Assembly (NCBI RefSeq): GCF_037327425.1
Contig: NZ_CP147846.1
Span: 4,340,001 to 4,404,000 of the forward strand
Reading direction: 5' to 3'
From: Rhodococcus sovatensis
GTDB taxonomy: Bacteria; Actinomycetota; Actinomycetes; Mycobacteriales; Mycobacteriaceae
Length of the DNA: 64,000 nucleotides
The notes beneath the pieces are model-generated. The model was not told the DNA's origin, did no database searches, and saw nothing but the letters and a program-made list of their open reading frames with translations. A program made the translations under genes and the position numbers. This document shows positions 9,075 through 18,494 of the stretch, piece after piece; positions within the stretch are counted from its first letter, which is position 1, and every line of letters begins with the position of its first letter.

Positions 9075-9205
9075 TAGGAGTCAGGGTAGTTGACTGCCCC
9101 TGATAAAGACGGACAGAGCCGCACCACCGCAGATCGGCGCAGCTCGACTATCACCGGACACATGCGGTCTGTCGCGAGTGAGTAATTTGTGATCAACTCG
9201 AGCGC

Positions 9206-10354
9206 ATGAACCACGAACCGCTTCTCATGGACCTGAGATCAGCGTCGTTGCCTGCCTCAGACGCAGATGTCCGCGCGTGGGCGAGCGGCAGACGTGTGTT
9301 CGTCTCGAGCCTCATTACCGACATGCCAAACGAACGCGCAGCTGTACGAGCGGCCATCGAGGATGTTGGCGCGACACCGGTGATGTTCGAGGAGGAGCTC
9401 GGAGCCCAAGACATCTCCGCCGAACAGGCCTATCTCGCTGGGGTACGCAGTTCTGCGATCTATGTCGGCATGTGGGGCCCCCGCTACGGCGTCAGGATGG
9501 CCGACGGGTTCTCAGCAACACACGCCGAATTCCTCGAATCTGAGCGTCACGGACTGAGGCTATGCCTCTTCGTGCAAGAGGGCGGTGACATGGACGGGCA
9601 TCAACGCGATCTCGTCCAAAGTGCCCGCAATCTGTACACCACTAGTGCGTGGTCTGAACCCGACGACCTTCGCAAACGCGTCCATCGGCGGCTGCAGGAC
9701 CTTGCGGCAGAAGAACTCGCACCGTGGGTGCGAGTGGGACGGGCAGTCTTCAGATCCCGCGAGATCACCAACGACGGCAGGACTGTCACCATCGATGCCT
9801 CGGTACACAGCGACGCCGTTCATTCCGAGCTCGTTCGCCTTCGCGACAGTCGAGCCGGGGAAATCCCCTTGGCGATCCCCGGTTATGCCCTGACGACTCG
9901 AGTCGATACCCTGTCGACCCGTACCGTCTCAACCATCGGCCACCACGAGAACCTGGCACTCACCATCCAGGAGAATCGCGGATCAACAATGCGCGGGATG
10001 ACTGTCAATGGGATCCCCGCTGCCGAGATTAGTCGACGCGCGTTGTCCGACGGTTTGTTCGGCACAGCACTGCTATCCGAGCAGACGCACTTCTTCGTTC
10101 AAACCCCCGTCGACCCGCTGGGCCCGCTTCGCGGGTCGGCACTCGACGACGCGGTGCTCCGCCCAGTAGCACGACTGCTGTTCGAGGAGCGACTCATCCG
10201 CGACCAAATCGCATCCCGCGTCTCGTTCTTCGCCTTCGGCCCATCGCACCAGGGCGCGCGGCGACTACGAGCCTCCTGGACACCGCCCGCGGTGTATGGC
10301 AACGAACCAGAACCCGGCTCGGTGGACATAGACGGCATCACGACCGATCTCTGA
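9206..10354 (+). CDS. DUF4062 (TIR-like fold) protein, putative defence sensor or effector
   Basis: The 382-residue protein has a DUF4062 domain at about residues 29-125: 'RRVFVSSLITDMPNERAAV', then 'GATPVMFEEELGA', 'IYVGMWGPRYG' and 'THAEFLESERHGLRLCLFV'. DUF4062 is related to TIR/SLOG-like nucleotide-binding folds and is often found at the N terminus of STAND-type or other immune proteins. The C-terminal part (about 170-382) matches nothing I recognise. It lies 46 bp upstream of a nuclease-like gene on the same strand, and the pair is bounded by inverted IS5 copies. Function in phage defence is an inference from domain and context. Confidence 0.75.
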   Translation: MNHEPLLMDLRSASLPASDADVRAWASGRRVFVSSLITDMPNERAAVRAAIEDVGATPVMFEEELGAQDISAEQAYLAGVRSSAIYVGMWGPRYGVRMADGFSATHAEFLESERHGLRLCLFVQEGGDMDGHQRDLVQSARNLYTTSAWSEPDDLRKRVHRRLQDLAAEELAPWVRVGRAVFRSREITNDGRTVTIDASVHSDAVHSELVRLRDSRAGEIPLAIPGYALTTRVDTLSTRTVSTIGHHENLALTIQENRGSTMRGMTVNGIPAAEISRRALSDGLFGTALLSEQTHFFVQTPVDPLGPLRGSALDDAVLRPVARLLFEERLIRDQIASRVSFFAFGPSHQGARRLRASWTPPAVYGNEPEPGSVDIDGITTDL

Positions 10355-10400
10355 GAGCTGGCGACACTTGATGACGTTGGTTACGTGAGAGGCTTTCTGG

Positions 10401-12149
10401 ATGTCGTTGATCGAGTGGACACGATTGCCGGGTGAAACGGTGGAGGACGCCGTCGCGATGCTTCTGTGTAGTGAAAACTTCGAAGCTACCCAGGTACGAC
10501 CAGGACGCGGTGACGGTGGCATCGATGTCTTCGTGCCAACCGCGCCAAATTTCTCGGGTCGTGATGTATACCAAGTTAAACGGTACGCAGAGAATTTAAA
10601 CAGCAGTCAACAGCGCAAAATTCGCCGGTCGCTGAATCAGGTTGTGGAAACAGCAAAGAAGCAAGGCTGGACAATTACGTCGTGGTGGTTGGTTCTACCT
10701 TTGAATCCCACGCCGGGGAATATTGCATGGTTTGCAAAGATGACGAAAGAGCTCCCGTTTAAAACTCACTGGGTAGGCCTTAATCGCATCGAGTTTTTGG
10801 CAGCGTCACATCCTCAGGTGGTTGATTATTACTTGCGTGACGGACGCGCGCGCCTGCAGGAGCAGACGGATCGTCTTGTTGGCCTACTTTCTGGACGGCA
10901 CGATCGAAGCAAGGGCGACCCGATGGCCCCCATCGACATCATCGACGACGTTAGAGATGTGTATCGCCTAATCAACCAATATGACCCGTTCTATCGATAC
11001 GAGCTTTCGCTCACCGCCGAGCCTCCAAGTCAATCCATTGCAGAATCATCTCCGCCAGGCTTAGTTGCGGTAGCGGGATATGGTTCAAACGATGGGTGGG
11101 TTAATGTCAGCATAATCGCTAGATCGCTCGCAGCGACAATCGAAAAGCCGGTGACGGGACATTTTACCGTTTCCATACAAGGTGACGATTCCGCGCTTTC
11201 CGATTTCCGCAAGTTTGTCGAATACGGAACTCCAGTCGCTTTGCCAGCCGGATTCGCTAAGGTGAAATTGGATCTCCCTGGAGGACTCGGCGGTCACGAG
11301 ATGGATGGATTATTAAGGCTCTCCCCGGCGACCTCGGGGCTTGAGAACGTGACCGAGCGAGAATTGATCATCGCGATGTTGACTCCCGAAAGTAGACCTC
11401 TTGCAGAACTGGAACTAAGCCTAATGGAAGTTACTGAAGGCATAGAGGGTGGTCGGCGAACAGTATGGATCGATTCTCCAGGATTCGTGGAGATTGAAAT
11501 GCTCTCTAAGAAATATCCTGAAATAACGCTGAACTTCAAAATTTCTGTGGATGTGGGCGGTAAGCGCCCTGACGATATAGTAAGCAGTCTGGAGTTTCTC
11601 GCAAATTTGCACGGGTCCAATATCATGGGTCTAGCCCAGGCGTTTGGTCCGCGCAAATTTACTGTTGGAACTATTGACAGTGAACGGGAGCAAGACCCGG
11701 ACTTCTCTAGATTCGCCAAGCTAGCTAAGGCCATTCGCTCGTTGCAAAAACACACTTCGGATCGCCTGCTGTTCCCCAGAGTATTCACCGGGGAACAGGC
11801 GTTAGCCATATTGGAAGCCGACAGGATCATGTCTGGCGAATCGGTAACAGCGACGTGGTCAGGTTTTAAAGTGGACCGAGATCCAAGCTCGGATCCTTCC
11901 GAGTGGGTGAAATTTGAGGTGGGTGATGAAGCCGAACTGCGACTGATTCGTGATATCAACTTTGAGTTGGACGGCCAGACATACGTAGTTGGAAAGCAGG
12001 CAGCTCTAATGAGAGGTGTGGTTTCAGAAGTGACTGCGGAGTCTGTTCGCTTCGAACCGTTAGACAAGGAAGATCAAGCAACCTTGGTGCGCTTCGATGG
12101 TGAAGCAGATACGGGGCGGGTCCATTCACGGCGGGTGGACGAGAAGTGA
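10401..12149 (+). CDS. PD-(D/E)XK (Mrr-like) nuclease-domain protein with unknown C-terminal region
   Basis: The N-terminal 100 residues look like a restriction-endonuclease fold. E15 lies in the first helix ('GETVEDAVAMLL'), D42 in 'GDGGIDVFVP', and the Q58-x-K60 pair in 'VYQVKRYAENL', giving the E-D-QxK pattern of Mrr/type IV enzymes. The remaining roughly 480 residues contain no motif I recognise. Base composition from about 10560 is visibly more A+T-rich than in surrounding genes, with many codons ending in A or T, which suggests recent acquisition. The upstream DUF4062 gene is probably in the same operon. It could be a nucleic-acid-cleaving effector of a defence system. Confidence 0.75.
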   Translation: MSLIEWTRLPGETVEDAVAMLLCSENFEATQVRPGRGDGGIDVFVPTAPNFSGRDVYQVKRYAENLNSSQQRKIRRSLNQVVETAKKQGWTITSWWLVLPLNPTPGNIAWFAKMTKELPFKTHWVGLNRIEFLAASHPQVVDYYLRDGRARLQEQTDRLVGLLSGRHDRSKGDPMAPIDIIDDVRDVYRLINQYDPFYRYELSLTAEPPSQSIAESSPPGLVAVAGYGSNDGWVNVSIIARSLAATIEKPVTGHFTVSIQGDDSALSDFRKFVEYGTPVALPAGFAKVKLDLPGGLGGHEMDGLLRLSPATSGLENVTERELIIAMLTPESRPLAELELSLMEVTEGIEGGRRTVWIDSPGFVEIEMLSKKYPEITLNFKISVDVGGKRPDDIVSSLEFLANLHGSNIMGLAQAFGPRKFTVGTIDSEREQDPDFSRFAKLAKAIRSLQKHTSDRLLFPRVFTGEQALAILEADRIMSGESVTATWSGFKVDRDPSSDPSEWVKFEVGDEAELRLIRDINFELDGQTYVVGKQAALMRGVVSEVTAESVRFEPLDKEDQATLVRFDGEADTGRVHSRRVDEK

Positions 12150-12926
12150 AGTAGATGACCTGTGACTGCATTCAGCTCGATTGTTTCCGAGCTTTAGCCG
12201 CACCCACGCACTCGGCAGACGGTTGCCAATCGCGAACGACGCTTACCGTCTAGAGCGTGTCTCTTAAATTGGGTCCGTTTTCGTTTTCATCGCCGGGCGG
12301 TGGTTGTGGTTGCGGGAGTGCAGAACTGCCGCGCACAGGACAACGCCCCCGAGGAATGTCATGGCGTACTTGTCATATCGAGTGGCCACACCACGCCACT
12401 GTTTGAGCCGCCCGAAGCCACGCTCGACGGTGTTGCGGTGCTTGTACATCGTCGGATCGAAACCCGGTGGACGACCACCGGCGGACCCCTTGTCGGCCCG
12501 TCGCTGCTTCTGGTCGCTGCGCTCGGGAATGGTGTGTTTGATCTTGCGGCGACGCAGTTCGGTGCGGGTACTGGGATGGGTGTACGCCTTGTCGGCGAGC
12601 AATCGGTAGTCCTGGTCCCCACCGGCAGCTCGGTGGGCATCGAGCAACGGCACCAACTGTGGATTGTCCCCGGCTTGCCCACCGGTCAGCAGCATCGTCA
12701 CCGGCGAGCACGTCAGGTCGGTCAGTGCATGGATCTTCGTGGTGAATCCTCCGCGAGATCTGTCGTCTGCCATGAGCATGGGACCAGCTTGACCTGATTT
12801 TGCCAGGGTGATGGGACCACCTGGATTGCCAGTTATGGGACCACCGGCGCGCCTTGCCGGTGGTCTCGTCGTTTGCTCGTTCGATCGTCTGTGACAGCAC
12901 CAAGCACGTCACGGAGGTCGGTGAGC

Positions 12927-14558
12927 ATGGCTTTTCGGGAGATCAGTGTGAACGAAATCAGAGAAGTACTGCGGTTGTGGCTCGGGACGCCAGCATTGCC
13001 GGCTCCCGGTTCACGCAAGATCGCCGAGCATGCCGGGGTGGACCGTAAGACCGTCCGTCGGTACGTCGAGGCAGCCCAAGGAGGTGGCCTCAAGAGAACC
13101 GACACTGCCGCTGCGGTGAACGATGATCTCATCGCCGCGGTCGTCGATGCTGTCCGTCCCGACCGACCGCACGGTCACGGCGCGGCATGGGAGCAGCTCG
13201 TGCCCCATGAAGAGCAGATCACCAAGTGGGTGGCAGGCGATGGTGAACAGAAGCCGCTCACTATCACCAAAATCGAAGTGCTGCTTGCCCGTAAGGGCTG
13301 CGTGGTGCCGTATCGGACGTTGCACCGCTTCGCCACCGAGCGGTGCGGTTTCGGCCGCAAGAACCTGACGGTCCGCGTCGTCGACGGTGACCCGGGGATC
13401 GAATGCCAGGTCGACTTCGGCTACCTGGGGATGCTCACAGACCCCGAGGACGGTCGCGCTCGCAAGGTCCACGCCCTGATTTTCACCGCGGTCTACAGCC
13501 GGCACATGTTCGTGTGGTTGACGTACTCGCAGACGTTGGTGGCGGTGATCGCCGGCTGCGAAGCAGCGTGGAAGTTCTTCGGCGGAGTCTTCGCGGTCCT
13601 GATCCCGGACAACCTCAAACCCGTTGTCAACGAGGCGGACCCGATCACTCCGCGATTCACCGATGGCTGGCTCGACTACAGCAATCATGTCGGGTTCATT
13701 ACCGATCCAGCGCGGGTCCGGTCGCCGAAGGACAAACCGAGGGTCGAACGCACCGTGCAATACGTGCGCGGTAACTTCTGGGCCGGTGAACGATTCACCA
13801 GCCTCGCGCAAGCGCAGGAGGCGGTGGTCCGCTGGTGCGCCAGCACCGCGGGCATGCGCATTCACGGCACGACCTGTGCACGGCCGCTGGAAGTGTTCGA
13901 GGACTTTGAACTGCCGGTATTGCTGCCGGTTCCGGCGGTCTACGACGTGCCGATCTTCAAGGACGTCAAGGTCCACCGCGATTTCCACGCCGAAGTCGCA
14001 CGCGCGTTGTATTCGCTGCCGCAGCAGTGGATCGGATCGACCTTGTCGGTGCGCGCGGACACCGAACTGGTGAAGTTCTATCACCGCGGCACCCTGGTCA
14101 AGATTCACCCCCGTCAGCCTCCAGGTGGCCGCAGTACCGACCGCGACGATCTCCCCGAACACAAAACCGACTACGCCTTGCGCGATGTCGCCTCACTCAT
14201 CGCGAAATGCACCTCACACGGGCCGAACATCGGCATCTACGCCGAACGAATACTCGATGACCCACTGCCGTGGACGAGGATCCGCAGTGTCTACCGACTT
14301 CAAGGACTGGTCCGCCGCTACGGAGCCGAACGGGTGGAACAGGCCTGCGCGCTTTCGCTCGATCTCGATGTCGTCTCCGTCACCAAGATCGCCTCGATGC
14401 TCGAGCGCGCCACCGAATCCACCACGCCGGATCTACCGAAAGCAGTCGGACAATCATCAACGCGGTTCTCCCGCGATCCAACCGAATTTCGTTCTACTGC
14501 AACCACTTCACTGTCCGTCGTAGACGGCAGCACCGCACCTTCGGAGGGACGCCCATGA
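12927..14558 (+). CDS. istA: IS21-family transposase IstA
   Basis: The 543-residue protein has an N-terminal helix-turn-helix ('GSRKIAEHAGVDRKTVRRYV', about residues 28-50) and a retroviral-integrase-type catalytic core. The DDE residues are visible: Asp in 'CQVDFGYLG', Asp in 'VLIPDNLKPVV' and Glu in 'KPRVERTVQYVRG'. A C-terminal IstA domain follows. The ATG at 12927 begins MAFREIS. The stop overlaps the istB start (ATGA). It appears intact, so the element may be active. Confidence 0.92.
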   Translation: MAFREISVNEIREVLRLWLGTPALPAPGSRKIAEHAGVDRKTVRRYVEAAQGGGLKRTDTAAAVNDDLIAAVVDAVRPDRPHGHGAAWEQLVPHEEQITKWVAGDGEQKPLTITKIEVLLARKGCVVPYRTLHRFATERCGFGRKNLTVRVVDGDPGIECQVDFGYLGMLTDPEDGRARKVHALIFTAVYSRHMFVWLTYSQTLVAVIAGCEAAWKFFGGVFAVLIPDNLKPVVNEADPITPRFTDGWLDYSNHVGFITDPARVRSPKDKPRVERTVQYVRGNFWAGERFTSLAQAQEAVVRWCASTAGMRIHGTTCARPLEVFEDFELPVLLPVPAVYDVPIFKDVKVHRDFHAEVARALYSLPQQWIGSTLSVRADTELVKFYHRGTLVKIHPRQPPGGRSTDRDDLPEHKTDYALRDVASLIAKCTSHGPNIGIYAERILDDPLPWTRIRSVYRLQGLVRRYGAERVEQACALSLDLDVVSVTKIASMLERATESTTPDLPKAVGQSSTRFSRDPTEFRSTATTSLSVVDGSTAPSEGRP

Positions 14559-15358
14559 CCACCACTCGCACCGCAGGCACGACCGAACCGGTCGGCACCG
14601 ACCTCGTCCGACTACTCAAAGCCCTCAAACTCGGCGCGCTCGCCGACACCTTGCCCGAACGCGCTGCTCTGGCCCGCCAACACAAGCTCAGTCACATCGG
14701 ATTCCTCGAAGTACTCCTTGCCGACGAAGTGAATCGCCGCGACTCCCGTTCGGCGATGCTACGGGCGACCAAGGCGGGGCTCGATCCGGCGATGGCCTTC
14801 GATTCCTGGAACGCACTCGACGATCTCCGGTACGACCGGACACTGCTCGGCGATCTGACGTCACTGCGCTTTCTCGATGCCCACCAGTCCGCGATCATCC
14901 TCGGGCCGGTCGGGGTCGGCAAAACTCATCTGGCAACAGCATTGGGACACATGGCAATCCGAAGACGACACAGTGTGCTGTTCGCTCGATCGGACAAACT
15001 GTTCACCAGGCTACGAGCAGCGCGACTCGACAACACCGTCGACGCCGAAATCCGGCGACTGACCGCAATCGAAGTCCTGATCATCGACGACTTCGCGCTG
15101 CGACCACTCGACGCCACCGAGACCAGCGACTTCTACGAACTGATCGTCGAGCGCCACCGGAAGAAAACCACGATCGTCACCTCGAACCGCGAGCCATCAG
15201 AGTGGCTGACCATGACCGCCGACACCCTCCTCGCCCAGTCAGCCATCGACCGACTGACCTCCGCTGCGCACACCCTCATCATCGAAGGACCGTCCTACCG
15301 CCAACGCACCCGCCCCGGAACAGTTGACGAAAACACCGACAACACGCATCCTCAATAA
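14555..15358 (+). CDS. istB: IS21-family helper ATPase IstB
   Basis: This is a 267-residue AAA+ ATPase with Walker A 'GPVGVGKTHLATAL' and Walker B 'EVLIIDDFAL'. A DnaA-like arginine-finger and sensor region follows, including 'TIVTSNREPSEW'. IstB assists IstA in target selection and strand transfer. The start overlaps the istA stop by 4 bp. It is intact and of usual length. Confidence 0.93.
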   Translation: MTTTRTAGTTEPVGTDLVRLLKALKLGALADTLPERAALARQHKLSHIGFLEVLLADEVNRRDSRSAMLRATKAGLDPAMAFDSWNALDDLRYDRTLLGDLTSLRFLDAHQSAIILGPVGVGKTHLATALGHMAIRRRHSVLFARSDKLFTRLRAARLDNTVDAEIRRLTAIEVLIIDDFALRPLDATETSDFYELIVERHRKKTTIVTSNREPSEWLTMTADTLLAQSAIDRLTSAAHTLIIEGPSYRQRTRPGTVDENTDNTHPQ

Positions 15359-15967
15359 CGCGCCACGGTGGTCCCTACCCTCTGGCAATCAGGTGGTCCC
15401 ATCAACCTGGCAAGCGACAAGATCGACCCAACGCGTGGTCAGCGGGTTCGTCGACGGATTTCTTGTAATTCGACAAGGCCCCCTGTGAGAGTGTCGGCTC
15501 GCGCACCGGCCGCATGCTGATGCGCCCGGACGCTGGTCGAGTCGATCGAGAGCACCGCCCCGATATCGCCGTCGAGTTCTTCCGGGTCGAGACCGAACAC
15601 CTCGGCCACCGCGGCAAGCATCTCGTCGTAGGTGCCATCGAAGGACCATCGGTGGTGGCGTTTCCACACCGTCTGCCACGGACCGAAGTCCTCCGGCAGA
15701 TCTCGCCACGGACACCCGGTACGGAATCGGTATGCGATGCCCTCCAGAATTCGCCGGTGCTCGGCGAACCGCCGCCCACGTTTTCCCACGTCGGTGGGTA
15801 TCACTGGCTCGACGATCTCCCAGAACTCGTCACTGATCACTCCCACGCGCGTCATCGAAATATCATCGCTGACAGCACCTCTCAAATTTGGGAGACACGC
15901 TCGAGACGTCGGCAGATCAGCGGATCATACGGTCGTTTTCGGGGCAGTACCGGTGCGGTCTAGGCTC

Positions 15968-16042
15968 ATGGAGTCGATGCAGATCAGTGGTGCGTCGAAG
16001 TCGTTCGGATCCGTGGTGGTCGTTGAAGACACTTACCGATAG
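15968..16042 (+). other. 24-codon reading frame resembling the start of an ABC-transporter ATPase
   Basis: The short frame 'MQISGASKSFGSVVVVEDTYR' resembles the first strand of ABC ATPases ('GLSKSFG..VL.DV') but stops before any Walker A. It lies 66 bp beyond the end of IS5 copy B. It may be the remnant of a gene cut by a rearrangement, or chance. The rest of 15903-16148 shows nothing else I can support. Confidence 0.25.
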
Positions 16043-17030
16043 CCTGCTTCAGCTCACTGACCGACTCCCGGTAGCCCAGTAAGTTGGTCTTATTCGCGAC
16101 GAAAACCCAAGAACGTGAATGGTTCCGGGGCCTTCGTAGCGCTGTACGTCAGACGTTCAGATCCTCGTCTCTACGGTTCTTTATGCGCGAGGTCGCAACA
16201 AAGGAGATGGCCGCCAGGATCATCAGGTAGATCGAGATCGACATCGAGGTGCCGGTGGCCTTGAACAGCGCCTCGGAGATGGTCGGGACGAATGCTCCGC
16301 CGAGCACGGTGCCGATGGCGTAACCGATGGACGCGCCGCTGAACCGGACGGCAGCGGGGAACATCTCGGCGTACAGCGCCGGCTGCGGTCCGTAGGAGAG
16401 GCCGAGTCCGACGGCGAAGAGACCGAGGGCCAGGTAGATCCAGTGCAGCTCACCGGTGTCGACGAGCAGGAAGAACGGGATGGCGCACAACACCATTGCC
16501 GCGTTGCCGAGGTTCATGATGGTGGTCCGGGCGTAGCGATCGGACAGATGCGCCCCGAGCAAAGTGAACACTCCCCAGACGACGGCCGCGAACAGGCTGG
16601 CGACCAACACGTCGACTCGGGCCAGGCCGTGTTCACGCGTCGAGTACGCCACGATGAAGCCGCCGACGATGATGTAGCCGTTGCCGTTGGTGCCGATGAA
16701 CGACAGTGCAGCCAGCATGACCTGCTTCTTGTTGGTGCGCCACAGCGAACGGACTGGAGTGTGGTTGCGCTCCTTGCGTTCCGAGAGCTCCTTGAACACG
16801 GGGGTTTCCTCGACGCGACGCCTGATGTAGAAGCCGACGAGGATCAGCACGAAGCTGATGAGGAACGGAATGCGCCAGCCCCAGGCCTCGAACTGCTCCT
16901 CGCTGAGCAAACCGGTGCACAGTGCCAACGTTCCTACCGCGATGAGCATGCCGAGCGGGACACCCATCTGGGTTGCTGCGCCGTAGATTCCACGCTTGCC
17001 CTTCGGCGCGTGTTCGACGGCCATCAATGC

Positions 17031-18494
17031 GGCTCTTCGATCTTGACCGGGCAACCCTGGTCCTGAGCTCGTTCGGCGCGTCTACCAGCTGAAAGCCCTT
17101 GGCCCCTGAAGTCTGGATGTTGCGACACATTCCGACTGCAGAAGGAACCAAGGGCATGGATCAGAGTACGACAGTGCTGTTCGGGTTGCCCGGAGTACGC
17201 GTGGACCGTGTGTCCACCGACGATATCGGCGTGCGATTGGTGGAGTTCTTCACCGACGACGAACGGGCCGCGGCATGCCCGGGTTGCGGCGTGGTGTCGA
17301 CATCGGTGAAGGGGCATGCGGTCACCAGACCGAAAGACATTCCGTACGGTGAGGTATCAATACTGTTGCAGTGGACCAAAACCCGGTGGCGTTGCCGGGA
17401 GGAGTATTGCCAGCGCGGATCGTTCACCGAGAGCGTCGACGAGCTACCCCCGCGGGCAAGGGTGACCGGCCGGCTCGGTCGCGCGATGGGATGGGCTATC
17501 GGAGACGCTGCCCGATCGGTCTCCGAAGTGGCGACCAGTCACGGCGTCTCCTGGCCGACTGCGCATCGAGGGTTCGTCGATCTGGCCGGGCGGATGTTGA
17601 CCGAACCCGACCCGGTGAGAGTGTTGGGAATCGATGAGACCCGCCGCGGCAAGCCGCGATGGGACCGCTGCACCACGACAGGCACATGGGTGCGGACCGA
17701 TCCGTGGGACACCGGGTTCGTCGACATCAGCGGCTCTCAGGGCTTGCTCGGGCAGCAAAGCGGTCGCACGTCGGCGACAGTGGTGGGCTGGCTCCGTGCT
17801 CGTAGTGCGCAGTTTCGGGACGGCATCGAATACGTCGCGATCGACCCCGCCGCTGTCTACGCCTCCGCGGTCCGCACCCCGGACCTGTTGCCGAACGCAG
17901 TGCTGGTGGTCGATCATTTCCATCTTGTCGCCAAAGCCAACGACGCCGTCACCAAGGTTCGGCAGCGGGTGACGTGGGATCAGCGGTCCCGGCGTGGGCG
18001 GGCGATCGACCCGGAATGGGCGAACAGACGTCGACTTCTGCGTGGCCGGGAACGTATGTCGGACAGAGGGTTTGCTCGAATGTGGAATGAAATCGACGCG
18101 CAGGATCCGAGTGCTCAGATCTTGTCCGCGTATATCGCGAAGGAGGAATTGAGGACCTTGCTCTCGACCGTCCGCGATGGTGGGGATCGGCATCGGACAT
18201 CGCATCGGTTGCAGCGGTTCTTCACATGGTGCGCCGATTCGCAGGTCCCGGAGCTGCTCACGTTGGCCAAGATGGTCGACACGTGGTGGCCGGAAATCAA
18301 CGCGTTCATCACCACCGGCATCACCAACGCCAAAACGGAAGGCTACAACCGACTGGTAAAACAGGTAAAGCGATCCGCATGTGGGTTCCGGAACGTTGAC
18401 AACTCGGCCCGTCGGATACGGTTTCACACGACCCGCTCCGCGCGGGCCAGTATTCAGACTTCCTGCTGAGTTGCCCGGTTAAAGTTGAAGAGCC
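17031..18494 (+). mobile_element. ISL3-family insertion sequence (1464 bp)
   Basis: The ends are 24-bp imperfect inverted repeats starting GGCTCTTC and ending ACCGGGCAA inside. An 8-bp direct repeat, ATCAATGC, flanks it (17023-17030 and 18495-18502), the duplication length characteristic of ISL3. It carries a single transposase gene and splits an MFS transporter gene. The perfect duplication suggests a recent insertion. Confidence 0.95.
17156..18469 (+). CDS. ISL3-family transposase
   Basis: The 437-residue protein has an N-terminal zinc-ribbon ('CPGCGVVSTSVKGH' with a later 'WRCREEYC') and a DDE transposase domain. Acidic residues are visible in 'GIDETRRGK', 'LVVDHFHLVAKAND' and 'TNAKTEGYNRLVKQ'. 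The ATG at 17156 has a purine-rich AGAAGGAA stretch about 11 bp upstream. The gene is intact. Confidence 0.93.
   Translation: MDQSTTVLFGLPGVRVDRVSTDDIGVRLVEFFTDDERAAACPGCGVVSTSVKGHAVTRPKDIPYGEVSILLQWTKTRWRCREEYCQRGSFTESVDELPPRARVTGRLGRAMGWAIGDAARSVSEVATSHGVSWPTAHRGFVDLAGRMLTEPDPVRVLGIDETRRGKPRWDRCTTTGTWVRTDPWDTGFVDISGSQGLLGQQSGRTSATVVGWLRARSAQFRDGIEYVAIDPAAVYASAVRTPDLLPNAVLVVDHFHLVAKANDAVTKVRQRVTWDQRSRRGRAIDPEWANRRRLLRGRERMSDRGFARMWNEIDAQDPSAQILSAYIAKEELRTLLSTVRDGGDRHRTSHRLQRFFTWCADSQVPELLTLAKMVDTWWPEINAFITTGITNAKTEGYNRLVKQVKRSACGFRNVDNSARRIRFHTTRSARASIQTSC

Larger units (their letters stand above)
12761..15419 (+). mobile_element. IS21-family insertion sequence (2659 bp) inside IS5 copy B
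   Basis: The outer ends are imperfect inverted repeats starting TGTCG, with a shared GATGGGACCA or CATGGGACCA box about 17 bp in. Further ATGGGACCA boxes near the left end match the multiple terminal repeats usual in IS21 elements. A 5-bp target duplication AGATC flanks it (12756-12760 and 15420-15424). Inside are istA and istB, overlapping by 4 bp. Removing the element and one AGATC restores the 986-bp IS5 copy exactly. Confidence 0.92.
12264..15855 (-). pseudogene. IS5-family transposase of copy B, split by IS21 insertion
   Basis: The N-terminal half reads on the minus strand from 15855 to 15420 and the C-terminal half from 12760 to 12264. The protein sequences equal those of copy A. The break falls between 'PADHALG' and 'SRGGFTTKIH', separating the first catalytic Asp from the rest of the DDE site, so this copy cannot make a whole transposase. 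The ends are intact and could still be mobilised in trans by copy A. Confidence 0.9.
12253..15902 (-). mobile_element. IS5-family insertion sequence, copy B, interrupted by an IS21-family element
   Basis: The left end GAGCGTGTCTC starts at 12253 and the right end GAGACACGCTC stops at 15902. Subtracting the 2659-bp inner element and its 5-bp duplication leaves 986 bp, exactly the length of copy A. The element is inverted relative to copy A. It has TA outside the left end but GA outside the right end, so it lacks the matching target duplication that copy A has. Confidence 0.9.

Noticed and set aside
13011..14162. Long open frame antisense to istA
   Set aside because: It mirrors the codon structure of istA, is rich in Arg and Asp as G+C-driven shadows are, and shows no domain; the sense frame has the full IstA catalytic set.
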